Of a DNA stretch of 14,178 bases, positions 7,467-13,425 are shown piece after piece; positions within the stretch are counted from its first letter, which is position 1, and each line of letters opens with the position of its first letter. The notes under the pieces are model-generated. The model saw only the letters and a list, made by a program, of their open reading frames with translations, made no database searches and was not told the origin of the DNA. Origin of the DNA: Bacteroidia bacterium. GTDB lineage: Bacteria > Bacteroidota > Bacteroidia > Flavobacteriales > Flavobacteriaceae. The position numbers and the translations under genes were made by a program. Where the stretch lies: assembly GCA_018679315.1 (NCBI GenBank), contig JAHHLF010000164.1, positions 1-14,178 of the forward strand. Direction: 5' to 3'.

Positions 7467-8291
7467 TTATTTCTTTCTTCTCTCGATGATATATTTATTC
7501 GTGTCCTTGGTTCTGGAACGCGTGCGATATCCTTTCGCAGGTATTCCTTTACGCGACCTAGGATGACCTCCGGAAGCCCTTCCTTCACCACCACCCATTG
7601 GGTGATCGACAGGGTTCATTGCAACCGGTCTGGTTCTTGGCCTTCTTCCTAACCATCTGCTTCTACCGGCCTTACCGGAGATGATCAACTGATGGTCAGA
7701 ATTTGATACGGCCCCAATTGTCGCCATACAATTCACAAGGATCATCCGTGTTTCACCCGAAGGCATTTTCACGGTGGCAAATCTTCCTTCCCTGGCCATT
7801 AACTGGGCAAATGTACCTGCGCTTCGCGCAAGGGTAGCACCCTGTCCTGGCCTGAGTTCAATACAGGAAATGATCGTACCTAGAGGAATTTCACTTAAGG
7901 GCATGGCATTGCCGATCTCAGGAGCAACTTTCTTCCCGGAAACGACTTTCTGCCCTACCTTCATTCCATTTTGGGCGATCGTATATCGTTTTTCGCCATC
8001 GGTATATTCCACCAGGGCGATAAATGCAGTACGGTTCGGATCGTATTGAATGGATTTGATCTCCGCTTCCACATCGAACTTATCCCTTTTAAAATCAATG
8101 ATCCTGTAGCGCCTTTTGTGGCCACCACCCCTGTAACGCATGGTCATTCTTCCCTGATTGTTACGCCCGCCTGATTTTTTGATCGGGGCTAACAAGCTCT
8201 TCTCCGGCTGGTCTGATGTCAAAGCATCAAAACCGTTAACGACTTTAAATCGCTGTCCGGGAGTTGTGGGTTTTAACTTTCTAACTGGCAT
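7467..8291 (-). CDS. rplB: 50S ribosomal protein L2 (uL2)
   Basis: L2 is among the most conserved 50S proteins and is needed for subunit association and peptidyl-transferase function. The 274-aa product starts MPVRKLKPTTPGQRFKVVNG. It has the OB-fold N domain with GRNNQGRMTMRYRGGGHKRR (about 42-61), an SH3-like domain with ARSAGTFAQLMAREGRFATV, and the C-terminal signature AMNPVDHPMGGGEGR (about 224-238). The His of VDHP (residue 230), equivalent to the functionally important His229 of E. coli, is present. The second His of the E. coli DHPH motif is Met here. It lies 9 nt after rplW and 11 nt before rpsS. Confidence 0.98.
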   Translation of the reverse strand: MPVRKLKPTTPGQRFKVVNGFDALTSDQPEKSLLAPIKKSGGRNNQGRMTMRYRGGGHKRRYRIIDFKRDKFDVEAEIKSIQYDPNRTAFIALVEYTDGEKRYTIAQNGMKVGQKVVSGKKVAPEIGNAMPLSEIPLGTIISCIELRPGQGATLARSAGTFAQLMAREGRFATVKMPSGETRMILVNCMATIGAVSNSDHQLIISGKAGRSRWLGRRPRTRPVAMNPVDHPMGGGEGRASGGHPRSRKGIPAKGYRTRSRTKDTNKYIIERRKK

Positions 8292-8300
8292 GGTGTCTGC

Positions 8301-8591
8301 TTATAGATTACTGTAAAAATCAATAGTGTCCCCATCCTGTACATCGACAATTGCTTTTTTAAATGCATTTGTCTTTCCCTGCTGAACACCTGTCTTTGTG
8401 AATCGGGTCTTTCTGTGTGGCCCGTAATTCATCGTTCGTACCTTGGTAACAGAAACACCGTAAGTGGTCTCTACCGCCTCTTTGATCTGAAGCTTGTTAG
8501 CCTTGGGATCAACAATGAATCCATAGCGATTATATAACTCGCTATCGTTAGTCATTTTCTCCGTTATGATCGGCTTTATTAACACGCTCAT
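8301..8591 (-). CDS. rplW: 50S ribosomal protein L23 (uL23)
   Basis: L23 frames the tunnel exit and is the docking point for trigger factor and SRP. I start it at ATG 8591-8589, giving 96 aa: MSVLIKPIITEKMTNDSELY..., with AVETTYGVSVTKVRTMNYGP (family core) and a short C-terminus ending DVQDGDTIDFYSNL. The reading frame stays open for 24 more codons upstream, but that stretch overlaps the end of rplD and lacks L23 similarity. The VLIKPIITEK start is the family norm and leaves a sensible 7-nt gap to rplD. rplB follows after 9 nt. Confidence 0.97.
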   Translation of the reverse strand: MSVLIKPIITEKMTNDSELYNRYGFIVDPKANKLQIKEAVETTYGVSVTKVRTMNYGPHRKTRFTKTGVQQGKTNAFKKAIVDVQDGDTIDFYSNL

Positions 8592-8598
8592 AGGTTCT

Positions 8599-9228
8599 CT
8601 ATTTAACCAGGTTCGCTTCAATGCCTTCCAATGCCCCCTCAAAAAGGACAATACTGGATGCATTCATTATTTTATAAGTGTTTAATTCTGAGTTAGTTAT
8701 AACTTCAGAACCTTGCAAATTTCGCGATGACAAATATACGTTATTATTCGTATCGCCCAAGACGAACAAGGACTTTTTACTATCGAGTCCGAGCGACTTC
8801 AGAACGGCTTTAAAATCTTTGGTCTTTGGTGCGTCCAAATTGAAATCTTCAAGGACCATGATCGCCTTCTCCTGAGCCTTCAAACTCAAGGCAGATCTTC
8901 GTGCCAATCGCTTGACGTTTTTGTTCAATTTTTGTTGATAATCGCGAGGTCTCGGACCAAAAGTTCGGCCACCACCTCGGAAGATTGGAGACTTGATACT
9001 ACCCGCACGGGCTGTACCTGTCCCTTTTTGCTTCTTGATCTTGCGCGTACTTCCTACGATTTCCGCTCGTTCTTTGGCCTTGTGCGTTCCCTGACGCTGA
9101 TGTGCCATATATTGCTTCACATCGAGGTAGATCGCATGATTATTAGGCTCTATCTTATACACGGAATCCGAAAGCTCAGCTTTCCGACCTGTATCTTTTC
9201 CCTTACTGTTTAAAACCGCTAGCTTCAT
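8599..9228 (-). CDS. rplD: 50S ribosomal protein L4 (uL4)
   Basis: L4 reaches into the nascent-peptide tunnel; in E. coli it is also the feedback regulator of the S10 operon, acting on both transcription attenuation and translation. The 209-aa product starts MKLAVLNSKGKDTGRKAELS. The extended tunnel loop is KKQKGTGTARAGSIKSPIFR, followed by GGGRTFGPRPRDYQQKLNKN. Its ATG overlaps the rplC stop codon by one base (TAATG arrangement), so translational coupling to rplC is expected. Because L4 is the classic regulator of this gene block, it is a reasonable candidate ligand for the structured rpsJ-rplC gap about 600 nt upstream; that is inference. Confidence 0.98.
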   Translation of the reverse strand: MKLAVLNSKGKDTGRKAELSDSVYKIEPNNHAIYLDVKQYMAHQRQGTHKAKERAEIVGSTRKIKKQKGTGTARAGSIKSPIFRGGGRTFGPRPRDYQQKLNKNVKRLARRSALSLKAQEKAIMVLEDFNLDAPKTKDFKAVLKSLGLDSKKSLFVLGDTNNNVYLSSRNLQGSEVITNSELNTYKIMNASSIVLFEGALEGIEANLVK

Positions 9229-9845
9229 TACTTCTCAATGGTTACATATGTGTTCTTATGACCAGGTACACAGCCTTTCAGTACGATCAAGTTCTTCTCT
9301 GGAAGTACTTTCAATACTCTGAGGTTCTGTATTTTAACCTTCTCACCGCCCATTCTACCGGCCATTCTCATGCCTTTGAATACACGTGACGGGTACGAAG
9401 CTGCACCGATAGATCCGGGTGCTCTTAACCTGTTGTGCTGGCCGTGAGTCGCTTGACCCACACCTGCAAAACCGTGGCGTTTTACAACTCCCTGGAATCC
9501 TTTTCCTTTGGAAGTAGCTGATACATCGACGTATTCGCCTTCGATAAAAATGTCGACTCCTACCGTTTCTCCCAATTTGTGTTCACCTTCAAAATCACGG
9601 AACTCGACAACTTTTCGCATAGGAGACGTACCTGCCTTTTTAAAATGACCTTGTTCGGCCTTAGACGTACGCTTTTCTGCCTTGTCATCGAAACCGAGTT
9701 GAAGGGCATTATACCCGTCTACCTCTTCGGTTCTGACTTGGGTAACGACACATGGACCTGCTTCTATCACGGTACATGGAATATTCTTTCCATTCTCGTC
9801 AAAGATGCTGGTCATGCCGATTTTTCTTCCAATTAACCCAGACAT
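9228..9845 (-). CDS. rplC: 50S ribosomal protein L3 (uL3)
   Basis: L3 is an early assembly protein whose central extension approaches the peptidyl-transferase centre. The 205-aa product starts MSGLIGRKIGMTSIFDENGK. It contains the extension KGKGFQGVVKRHGFAGVGQA, THGQHNRLRAPGSIG and SRVFKGMRMAGRMGGEKV. In E. coli the segment after GSIG is QNQTPGKVF and holds the Gln methylated by PrmB. Here it reads AASYPSRVF, so that Gln is absent. The gene follows rpsJ after an unusually long, structured 151-nt gap. Its immediate leader is A-rich without an SD sequence. The stop codon overlaps the rplD start. Confidence 0.98.
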   Translation of the reverse strand: MSGLIGRKIGMTSIFDENGKNIPCTVIEAGPCVVTQVRTEEVDGYNALQLGFDDKAEKRTSKAEQGHFKKAGTSPMRKVVEFRDFEGEHKLGETVGVDIFIEGEYVDVSATSKGKGFQGVVKRHGFAGVGQATHGQHNRLRAPGSIGAASYPSRVFKGMRMAGRMGGEKVKIQNLRVLKVLPEKNLIVLKGCVPGHKNTYVTIEK

Positions 9846-9887
9846 ACGTTTGTTTTTATTATTCTTATTCTACTTTATTTTCCGGAT

Positions 9888-9919
9888 AAAAAAACGGGGT
9901 GAAAAACAATCCGACCCCG
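9888..9919 (-). terminator. Terminator-like stem with T7 tract before rplC
   Basis: On the minus strand CGGGGT (9919-9914) pairs with ACCCCG (9900-9895) across a 13-nt loop, and TTTTTTT (9894-9888) follows at once. This is the shape of an intrinsic terminator, placed inside the operon 42 nt before the rplC start. Because all downstream genes are essential and no promoter is visible between it and rplC, it must be at most partial or conditional, i.e. an attenuator. The stem has 6 pairs (five G-C), so its strength is moderate. Confidence 0.55.
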
Positions 9920-9969
9920 AATTTATTTTTGTTACCGTTTTTCCTTTGCGAAACGCGCCGGACATGTCC

Positions 9970-9988
9970 GCTGCCATATCGTGGCAGC
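9970..9988 (-). other. 7-bp hairpin after rpsJ
   Basis: The minus strand reads GCTGCCA-CGATA-TGGCAGC, a perfect 7-bp stem with five G-C pairs and a 5-nt loop, beginning 8 nt after the rpsJ stop codon. No T tract follows, so it is not a classical terminator. It could stabilise the rpsJ 3' end after cleavage or be a helix of a larger regulatory fold. Confidence 0.65.
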
Positions 9989-9996
9989 TATGTTAC

Positions 9997-10302
9997 TTAC
10001 ACTTTGATCTCGACCTCTACACCACTGGGCAGCTCCAATTTCATTAGCGCATCAATGGTTTTCGAAGAAGAGCTATAAATATCCAGCAAGCGCTTATAAG
10101 AGCTCAACTGGAACTGTTCTCTAGATTTCTTGTTCACGTGCGGCGAACGCAATACCGTGAATATCTTTTTATGCGTCGGTAATGGAATAGGACCTGTAAC
10201 CACAGCTCCGGTGGTCTTTACCGTTTTTACAATCTTTTCAGCCGATTTGTCAACCAGGTTGTGGTCGTACGACTTAAGTTTAATTCTGATCTTCTGACTC
10301 AT
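9997..10302 (-). CDS. rpsJ: 30S ribosomal protein S10 (uS10)
   Basis: S10 is a 30S head protein and, as NusE, joins NusB in transcription antitermination complexes. The 101-aa product starts MSQKIRIKLKSYDHNLVDKS. It continues with KTTGAVVTGPIPLPTHKKIF (about 29-48), the long loop with RSPHVNKKSREQFQ (about 53-66) and RLLDIYSSSSKTIDALMKLE. The length is typical. It starts 10 nt after the fusA stop, where E. coli would have tufA followed by a separate S10 operon promoter. Downstream lies the structured rpsJ-rplC gap, beginning just after the stop codon. Confidence 0.98.
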   Translation of the reverse strand: MSQKIRIKLKSYDHNLVDKSAEKIVKTVKTTGAVVTGPIPLPTHKKIFTVLRSPHVNKKSREQFQLSSYKRLLDIYSSSSKTIDALMKLELPSGVEVEIKV

Positions 10303-10312
10303 CCTATTCTAT

Positions 10313-12439
10313 TTATGCCATTACACCTGTTGTGGCCTTGATCACTTCTTCAGCCAGGTTCGACGGAGTTTCTGCATAATGCGAGAATTCCATCGTAGAC
10401 GTGGCACGTCCGGAAGAAAGTGTTCTAAGAGCGGTTACATATCCGAACATTTCGGATAGAGGCACTTCGGCTTTAATCACTTTAGATCCGGCACGATCAT
10501 CCATATTATTTACTTGCCCGCGGCGTCTGTTCAAATCCCCTACAATATCACCCATATTCTCTTCCGGAGTTAATACTTCCAGTTTCATAATGGGCTCCAT
10601 CAATACGGCACGTGCGCCTTTAGCAGCTTCTTTATACCCTAATTTAGCAGCGAGTTCGAAAGATAGGGAATCTGAATCCACCGGGTGGAAAGATCCATCC
10701 TTTAGCGTGATCTTCATGCTATCCATCTCAAATCCGGCCAAAGGACCATTTTTCATCGCCTCTTTAAAACCTTTCTCGACGGAAGGAATATATTCTCTTG
10801 GAATATTACCCCCCTTGATCTCATTGACGAATTCCAATCCGGCTGTACCATCTTCGGCAGGCTCCATCGTAAATACGATATCGGCAAACTTACCGCGACC
10901 CCCTGTTTGTTTTTTATAAACTTCACGGTGATCAGTAGGCTTGGTAATGGCCTCTTTGTATTCAACCTGAGGCTGCCCCTGATTTACATCTACCTTAAAC
11001 TCTCTTCTGAGTCGGTCTACAATAATATCCAGATGCAATTCTCCCATTCCTGAGATGATTGTCTGGCCTGAGGCCTCATCTGTCTTCACCTGGAAAGTCG
11101 GATCTTCTTCCGCTAATTTTGCTAAAGACATTCCTAACTTATCTACATCGGCTTTGGTCTTAGGCTCTACAGCAATACCAATCACCGGATCCGGAAAGTT
11201 CATGCTTTCGAGAACGATCGGGTGTTTCTCATCTGAGAGGGTATCTCCAGTCTTAATATCTTTAAATCCTACAGCAGCTCCAATATCCCCTGCAGAAATA
11301 GAATCCACAGCATTTTGTTTATTGGAGTGCATTTGGTAGATCCTCGAGATCCGCTCTTTATTTTCTGAACGATTATTCAACACATAAGACCCTGCTGCCA
11401 ATTTTCCGGAATAGGCCCGGAAGAAAGCCAATCTTCCCACAAAAGGATCGGTAGCGATCTTAAAAGCCAGCGCTGCAATAGGTTCTTTTGCATCAGGCTT
11501 CCGGGAGATCTCATTCCCATTGCGAGGGTCAATCCCAACAATCGCCTCTTTATCCATAGGCGACGGAAGGTAGCGGCATACAGCATCCAGAAGAAACTGT
11601 ACTCCTTTATTTTTAAAGGCAGAACCGCAGATCATAGGAATGATACTCATGTCCATGACGGCTGCACGCAAAGCAGCATGCACTTCATCTTCTGTTATAG
11701 AGTCTTCATCTTCAAAGAACTTTTCCAACAGATTTTCATCGTATTCAGCCACAGCTTCAATAAGTGCTGCTCTATATTCTTTTACTTCTGCCTCCATCTC
11801 GGAAGGAATATCTACAATGTCAAAGGTTGCTCCCAGATTATCCTCATGCCAAACGATCGCTCTGTTCTTAACCAGGTCGACAATTCCTTTAAAATCAGCT
11901 TCATCTCCAATAGGCAATACGATCGGCACTGCATTAGATTTCAACATATCGCGAACTTGCTGGCATACTTGCAGGAAATTAGATCCCTGTCTGTCCATTT
12001 TATTCACGAAGCCCATTCTAGGCACCTTATAATTGTCTGCCAATCTCCAGTTCGTCTCTGATTGAGGCTCTACCCCATCCACAGCACTAAAGAGAAAAAC
12101 CAATCCATCAAGTACTCTGAGAGATCGGTTCACTTCCACGGTAAAATCAACGTGGCCGGGCGTATCAATTATATTAAAGTGATATGGTTTTGAATCATCA
12201 ATTAACTGCCCGTTATCCGTAGGGAAATTCCAGGTACAGGTAGTAGCTGCAGAAGTAATGGTGATCCCTCGCTCCTGCTCCTGCTCCATCCAGTCCATCG
12301 TAGCTGCACCATCATGCACTTCGCCCATCTTATGGCTAACCCCGGTATAGTATAGGATACGTTCCGTAGTTGTGGTCTTCCCGGCATCGATATGTGCGGC
12401 AATCCCAATATTTCTTGTAAATTTTAAATCTCTGGACAT
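10313..12439 (-). CDS. fusA: Elongation factor G
   Basis: EF-G is the translational GTPase that drives tRNA-mRNA translocation and, with RRF, ribosome recycling. The 708-aa product has all G motifs: G1 AHIDAGKT (15-22), G2 RGITI (57-61), G3 DTPGH (92-96), G4 NKMD (146-149) and G5 GSAFKNKG further on. Domains II-V follow, with the domain IV signature around TGGRGKFADIVF and the C-terminal MFGYVTALRTLSSGRATSTM. A short insert around residues 73-86, just before switch II, makes it slightly longer than E. coli EF-G. It sits 8 nt after rpsG and 10 nt before rpsJ, with no tuf gene beside it. Additional EF-G paralogues may exist elsewhere in the genome, but this str-operon copy looks fully functional. 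Confidence 0.98.
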   Translation of the reverse strand: MSRDLKFTRNIGIAAHIDAGKTTTTERILYYTGVSHKMGEVHDGAATMDWMEQEQERGITITSAATTCTWNFPTDNGQLIDDSKPYHFNIIDTPGHVDFTVEVNRSLRVLDGLVFLFSAVDGVEPQSETNWRLADNYKVPRMGFVNKMDRQGSNFLQVCQQVRDMLKSNAVPIVLPIGDEADFKGIVDLVKNRAIVWHEDNLGATFDIVDIPSEMEAEVKEYRAALIEAVAEYDENLLEKFFEDEDSITEDEVHAALRAAVMDMSIIPMICGSAFKNKGVQFLLDAVCRYLPSPMDKEAIVGIDPRNGNEISRKPDAKEPIAALAFKIATDPFVGRLAFFRAYSGKLAAGSYVLNNRSENKERISRIYQMHSNKQNAVDSISAGDIGAAVGFKDIKTGDTLSDEKHPIVLESMNFPDPVIGIAVEPKTKADVDKLGMSLAKLAEEDPTFQVKTDEASGQTIISGMGELHLDIIVDRLRREFKVDVNQGQPQVEYKEAITKPTDHREVYKKQTGGRGKFADIVFTMEPAEDGTAGLEFVNEIKGGNIPREYIPSVEKGFKEAMKNGPLAGFEMDSMKITLKDGSFHPVDSDSLSFELAAKLGYKEAAKGARAVLMEPIMKLEVLTPEENMGDIVGDLNRRRGQVNNMDDRAGSKVIKAEVPLSEMFGYVTALRTLSSGRATSTMEFSHYAETPSNLAEEVIKATTGVMA

Positions 12440-12444
12440 AATGG

Positions 12445-12449
12445 CTCCT
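12445..12449 (-). promoter_or_regulatory. SD-like AGGAG before fusA
   Basis: On the minus strand AGGAG lies 5 nt before the fusA ATG and overlaps the rpsG TAG stop codon. Position and sequence would make it a good ribosome binding site in most bacteria. In Flavobacteriia most genes lack SD sequences, and most genes in this window do too. The match could be functional or chance, because TAG is also the stop codon. Confidence 0.4.
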
Positions 12450-12924
12450 AAAATCTAAAGTGTGAAAATGCTTTATTGGCTTCTGCCATTTTGTGCGTAT
12501 CAGTTCGCTTTTTCACCGCTGCACCTTCTTCTTTTGATGCTGCCAGGATCTCGGCAGCCAATTTTTGGGCCATGGATTTTTCGCTTCGCTTACGCGAAAA
12601 GCTGATCAACCATTTCATAGCGGTAGAGATCTTGCGATCCGGGCGGATCTGCATGGGGATCTGAAAAGTTGCTCCACCCACACGTCTGCTTCTCACTTCT
12701 ACGTGAGGCATTACATTGGATAGTGCATCTTTCCAAATTTCAAGCGCAGATTTTTCCTCGTCGGTCTTTTTTTCCTCGACGATATCCAGCGCATCATAAA
12801 AGATCTTGAATGCAACCGATTTTTTCCCATCCCACATTAACATGTTTACAAAACGGGCAGCCAACTGGTCATTATACCGGGGATCCGGTAAGAGTGGCCT
12901 CTTTTTAGCTTGTCTTTTTCTCAT
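12448..12924 (-). CDS. rpsG: 30S ribosomal protein S7 (uS7)
   Basis: S7 nucleates assembly of the 30S head and touches E-site tRNA; in E. coli it represses its own operon by binding the rpsL-rpsG spacer. The 158-aa product starts MRKRQAKKRPLLPDPRYNDQ. It contains LAARFVNMLMWDGKKSVAFK, the signature VMPHVEVRSRRVGGATFQIP (about 71-90) and the C-terminal HKMAEANKAFSHFRF. It lies 22 nt after the rpsL stop. That spacer contains a 10-bp inverted repeat (12935-12956), and a GAGG only 2 nt before the ATG is too close to serve as a normal SD. fusA follows after 8 nt. Confidence 0.98.
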   Translation of the reverse strand: MRKRQAKKRPLLPDPRYNDQLAARFVNMLMWDGKKSVAFKIFYDALDIVEEKKTDEEKSALEIWKDALSNVMPHVEVRSRRVGGATFQIPMQIRPDRKISTAMKWLISFSRKRSEKSMAQKLAAEILAASKEEGAAVKKRTDTHKMAEANKAFSHFRF

Positions 12925-12934
12925 TTCCTCTACT

Positions 12935-12956
12935 TAAAAAGTAATGTTACTTTTTA
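12935..12956 (-). repeat. Inverted repeat across the rpsL stop and rpsL-rpsG spacer
   Basis: The minus strand reads TAAAAAGTAA-CA-TTACTTTTTA, ten-base arms with a two-base centre. The left arm contains the last two rpsL Lys codons and the TAA stop; the right arm is in the spacer, ending 10 nt before the rpsG ATG. As RNA it would form an AU-rich hairpin of about 8-9 pairs. There is no GC clamp, so it is a poor terminator. A role in coupling or in S7 feedback is possible but untested. Confidence 0.55.
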
Positions 12957-13321
12957 GGGCGTTTTGCACCGTACTTAGATCGTCTTTGTGTTCGGCCGGA
13001 AACCCCTGCGGTATCCAAAGCCCCTCGCACAATATGATATCTAACACCTGGCAAATCCTTTACCCTTCCGCCCCTTACCAATACTATCGAGTGCTCCTGG
13101 AGGTTGTGCCCTTCGCCGGGAATGTAGGCGTTTACCTCTTTTCCATTAGTCAATCTTACCCTTGCTACTTTTCTCATAGCCGAGTTAGGTTTCTTAGGAG
13201 TAGTGGTATATACACGCGTACAAACCCCTCTTCTTTGAGGGCAGGAATCCAAAGCCGCCGATTTACTCTTCTTGGTAATCGTGGACCTTCCTTTACGTAC
13301 TAATTGTGATATTGTAGGCAT
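12947..13321 (-). CDS. rpsL: 30S ribosomal protein S12 (uS12)
   Basis: S12 sits at the decoding centre and controls fidelity. The 124-aa product starts MPTISQLVRKGRSTITKKSK and contains TRVYTTTPKKPNSAMRKVAR and GGRVKDLPGVRYHIVRGALD. With E. coli codon numbering, which aligns without gaps, Lys43 and Lys88 are both wild type, so no classic streptomycin-resistance change is present. Asp89, the RimO methylthiolation site in E. coli, and Pro91 are conserved. It is the first gene of the operon, with a Bacteroidetes-type promoter about 45-75 nt upstream and no SD sequence. rpsG follows after 22 nt. Confidence 0.98.
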   Translation of the reverse strand: MPTISQLVRKGRSTITKKSKSAALDSCPQRRGVCTRVYTTTPKKPNSAMRKVARVRLTNGKEVNAYIPGEGHNLQEHSIVLVRGGRVKDLPGVRYHIVRGALDTAGVSGRTQRRSKYGAKRPKK

Positions 13322-13336
13322 TTATTTCTAAATAAA
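13321..13336 (-). repeat. A/T inverted repeat abutting the rpsL start codon
   Basis: The minus strand reads TTTATTT-AG-AAATAAA, and the final A is the first base of the rpsL ATG. The arms are 7 bases, all A/T, so any RNA hairpin is weak. The right arm gives the A-rich stretch expected upstream of starts in Flavobacteriia. A regulatory role is possible; low-complexity chance is the alternative. Confidence 0.35.
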
Positions 13337-13346
13337 TATCTGTTAT

Positions 13347-13361
13347 CCCTTATTTTAAGGG
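13347..13361 (-). other. Stem-loop at the predicted 5' end of the rpsL transcript
   Basis: The minus strand reads CCCTTA-AAA-TAAGGG, a perfect 6-bp stem with a 3-nt loop, placed at or within a few bases of the predicted transcript start. A 5'-terminal stem-loop may protect the long operon mRNA from decay, or act in initiation control. Confidence 0.45.
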
Positions 13362-13365
13362 CGGG

Positions 13366-13396
13366 CAAATGTAGCAATAATTCGGCATAATTCAAA
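13366..13396 (-). promoter_or_regulatory. Bacteroidetes-type promoter for the rpsL operon
   Basis: On the minus strand TTTG (13396-13393) is followed after exactly 19 nt by TACATTTG (13373-13366), a full match to the Bacteroidetes TTTG / TAnnTTTG pattern recognised by the primary sigma factor. Expected transcript starts lie near 13358-13362, giving a leader of about 40 nt before the rpsL ATG. No competing match to CAAAnnTA occurs elsewhere between rpsL and the divergent gene, apart from the overlapping one just upstream. Confidence 0.75.
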
Positions 13397-13425
13397 TCTA
13401 TGAGCCGATATTTTCTTTGAATAAA
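13393..13425 (-). promoter_or_regulatory. Second, overlapping TAnnTTTG element upstream of rpsL
   Basis: TAGATTTG (13400-13393, minus strand) is another full TAnnTTTG match. Its upstream element would be the imperfect TTTA at 13425-13422, 21 nt away. Its last four bases are the TTTG of the downstream promoter, so the two cannot be fully occupied at once. It may be a second start site or simply the -33 box of the stronger promoter. Confidence 0.4.

Larger units (their letters stand above)
9846..9996 (-). other. Structured 151-nt gap between rpsJ and rplC (candidate RNA element)
   Basis: This is by far the longest spacer inside the operon; all others are 0-22 nt. In transcript order it holds a 7-bp hairpin just after the rpsJ stop, a 12-bp palindrome sharing one base with it, a mixed linker with a small GCG-TTT-CGC stem, and a 6-bp GC-rich stem followed by seven Ts. 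It ends with about 40 nt of unstructured A-rich sequence before the rplC ATG. There is no TAnnTTTG promoter on the minus strand and no credible small ORF. The content suggests attenuation, autoregulation or RNA processing; I do not recognise it as a named RNA family. Confidence 0.6.

Noticed and set aside
8592..8663. 24-codon N-terminal extension of rplW
   Set aside because: It overlaps the 3' end of rplD in another frame and has no L23 similarity; the ATG at 8591 gives the family-standard start.
10753..10965. 70-aa minus-strand open frame inside fusA in another frame
   Set aside because: Overlaps the conserved EF-G domain IV coding sequence; the codon signal belongs to fusA.
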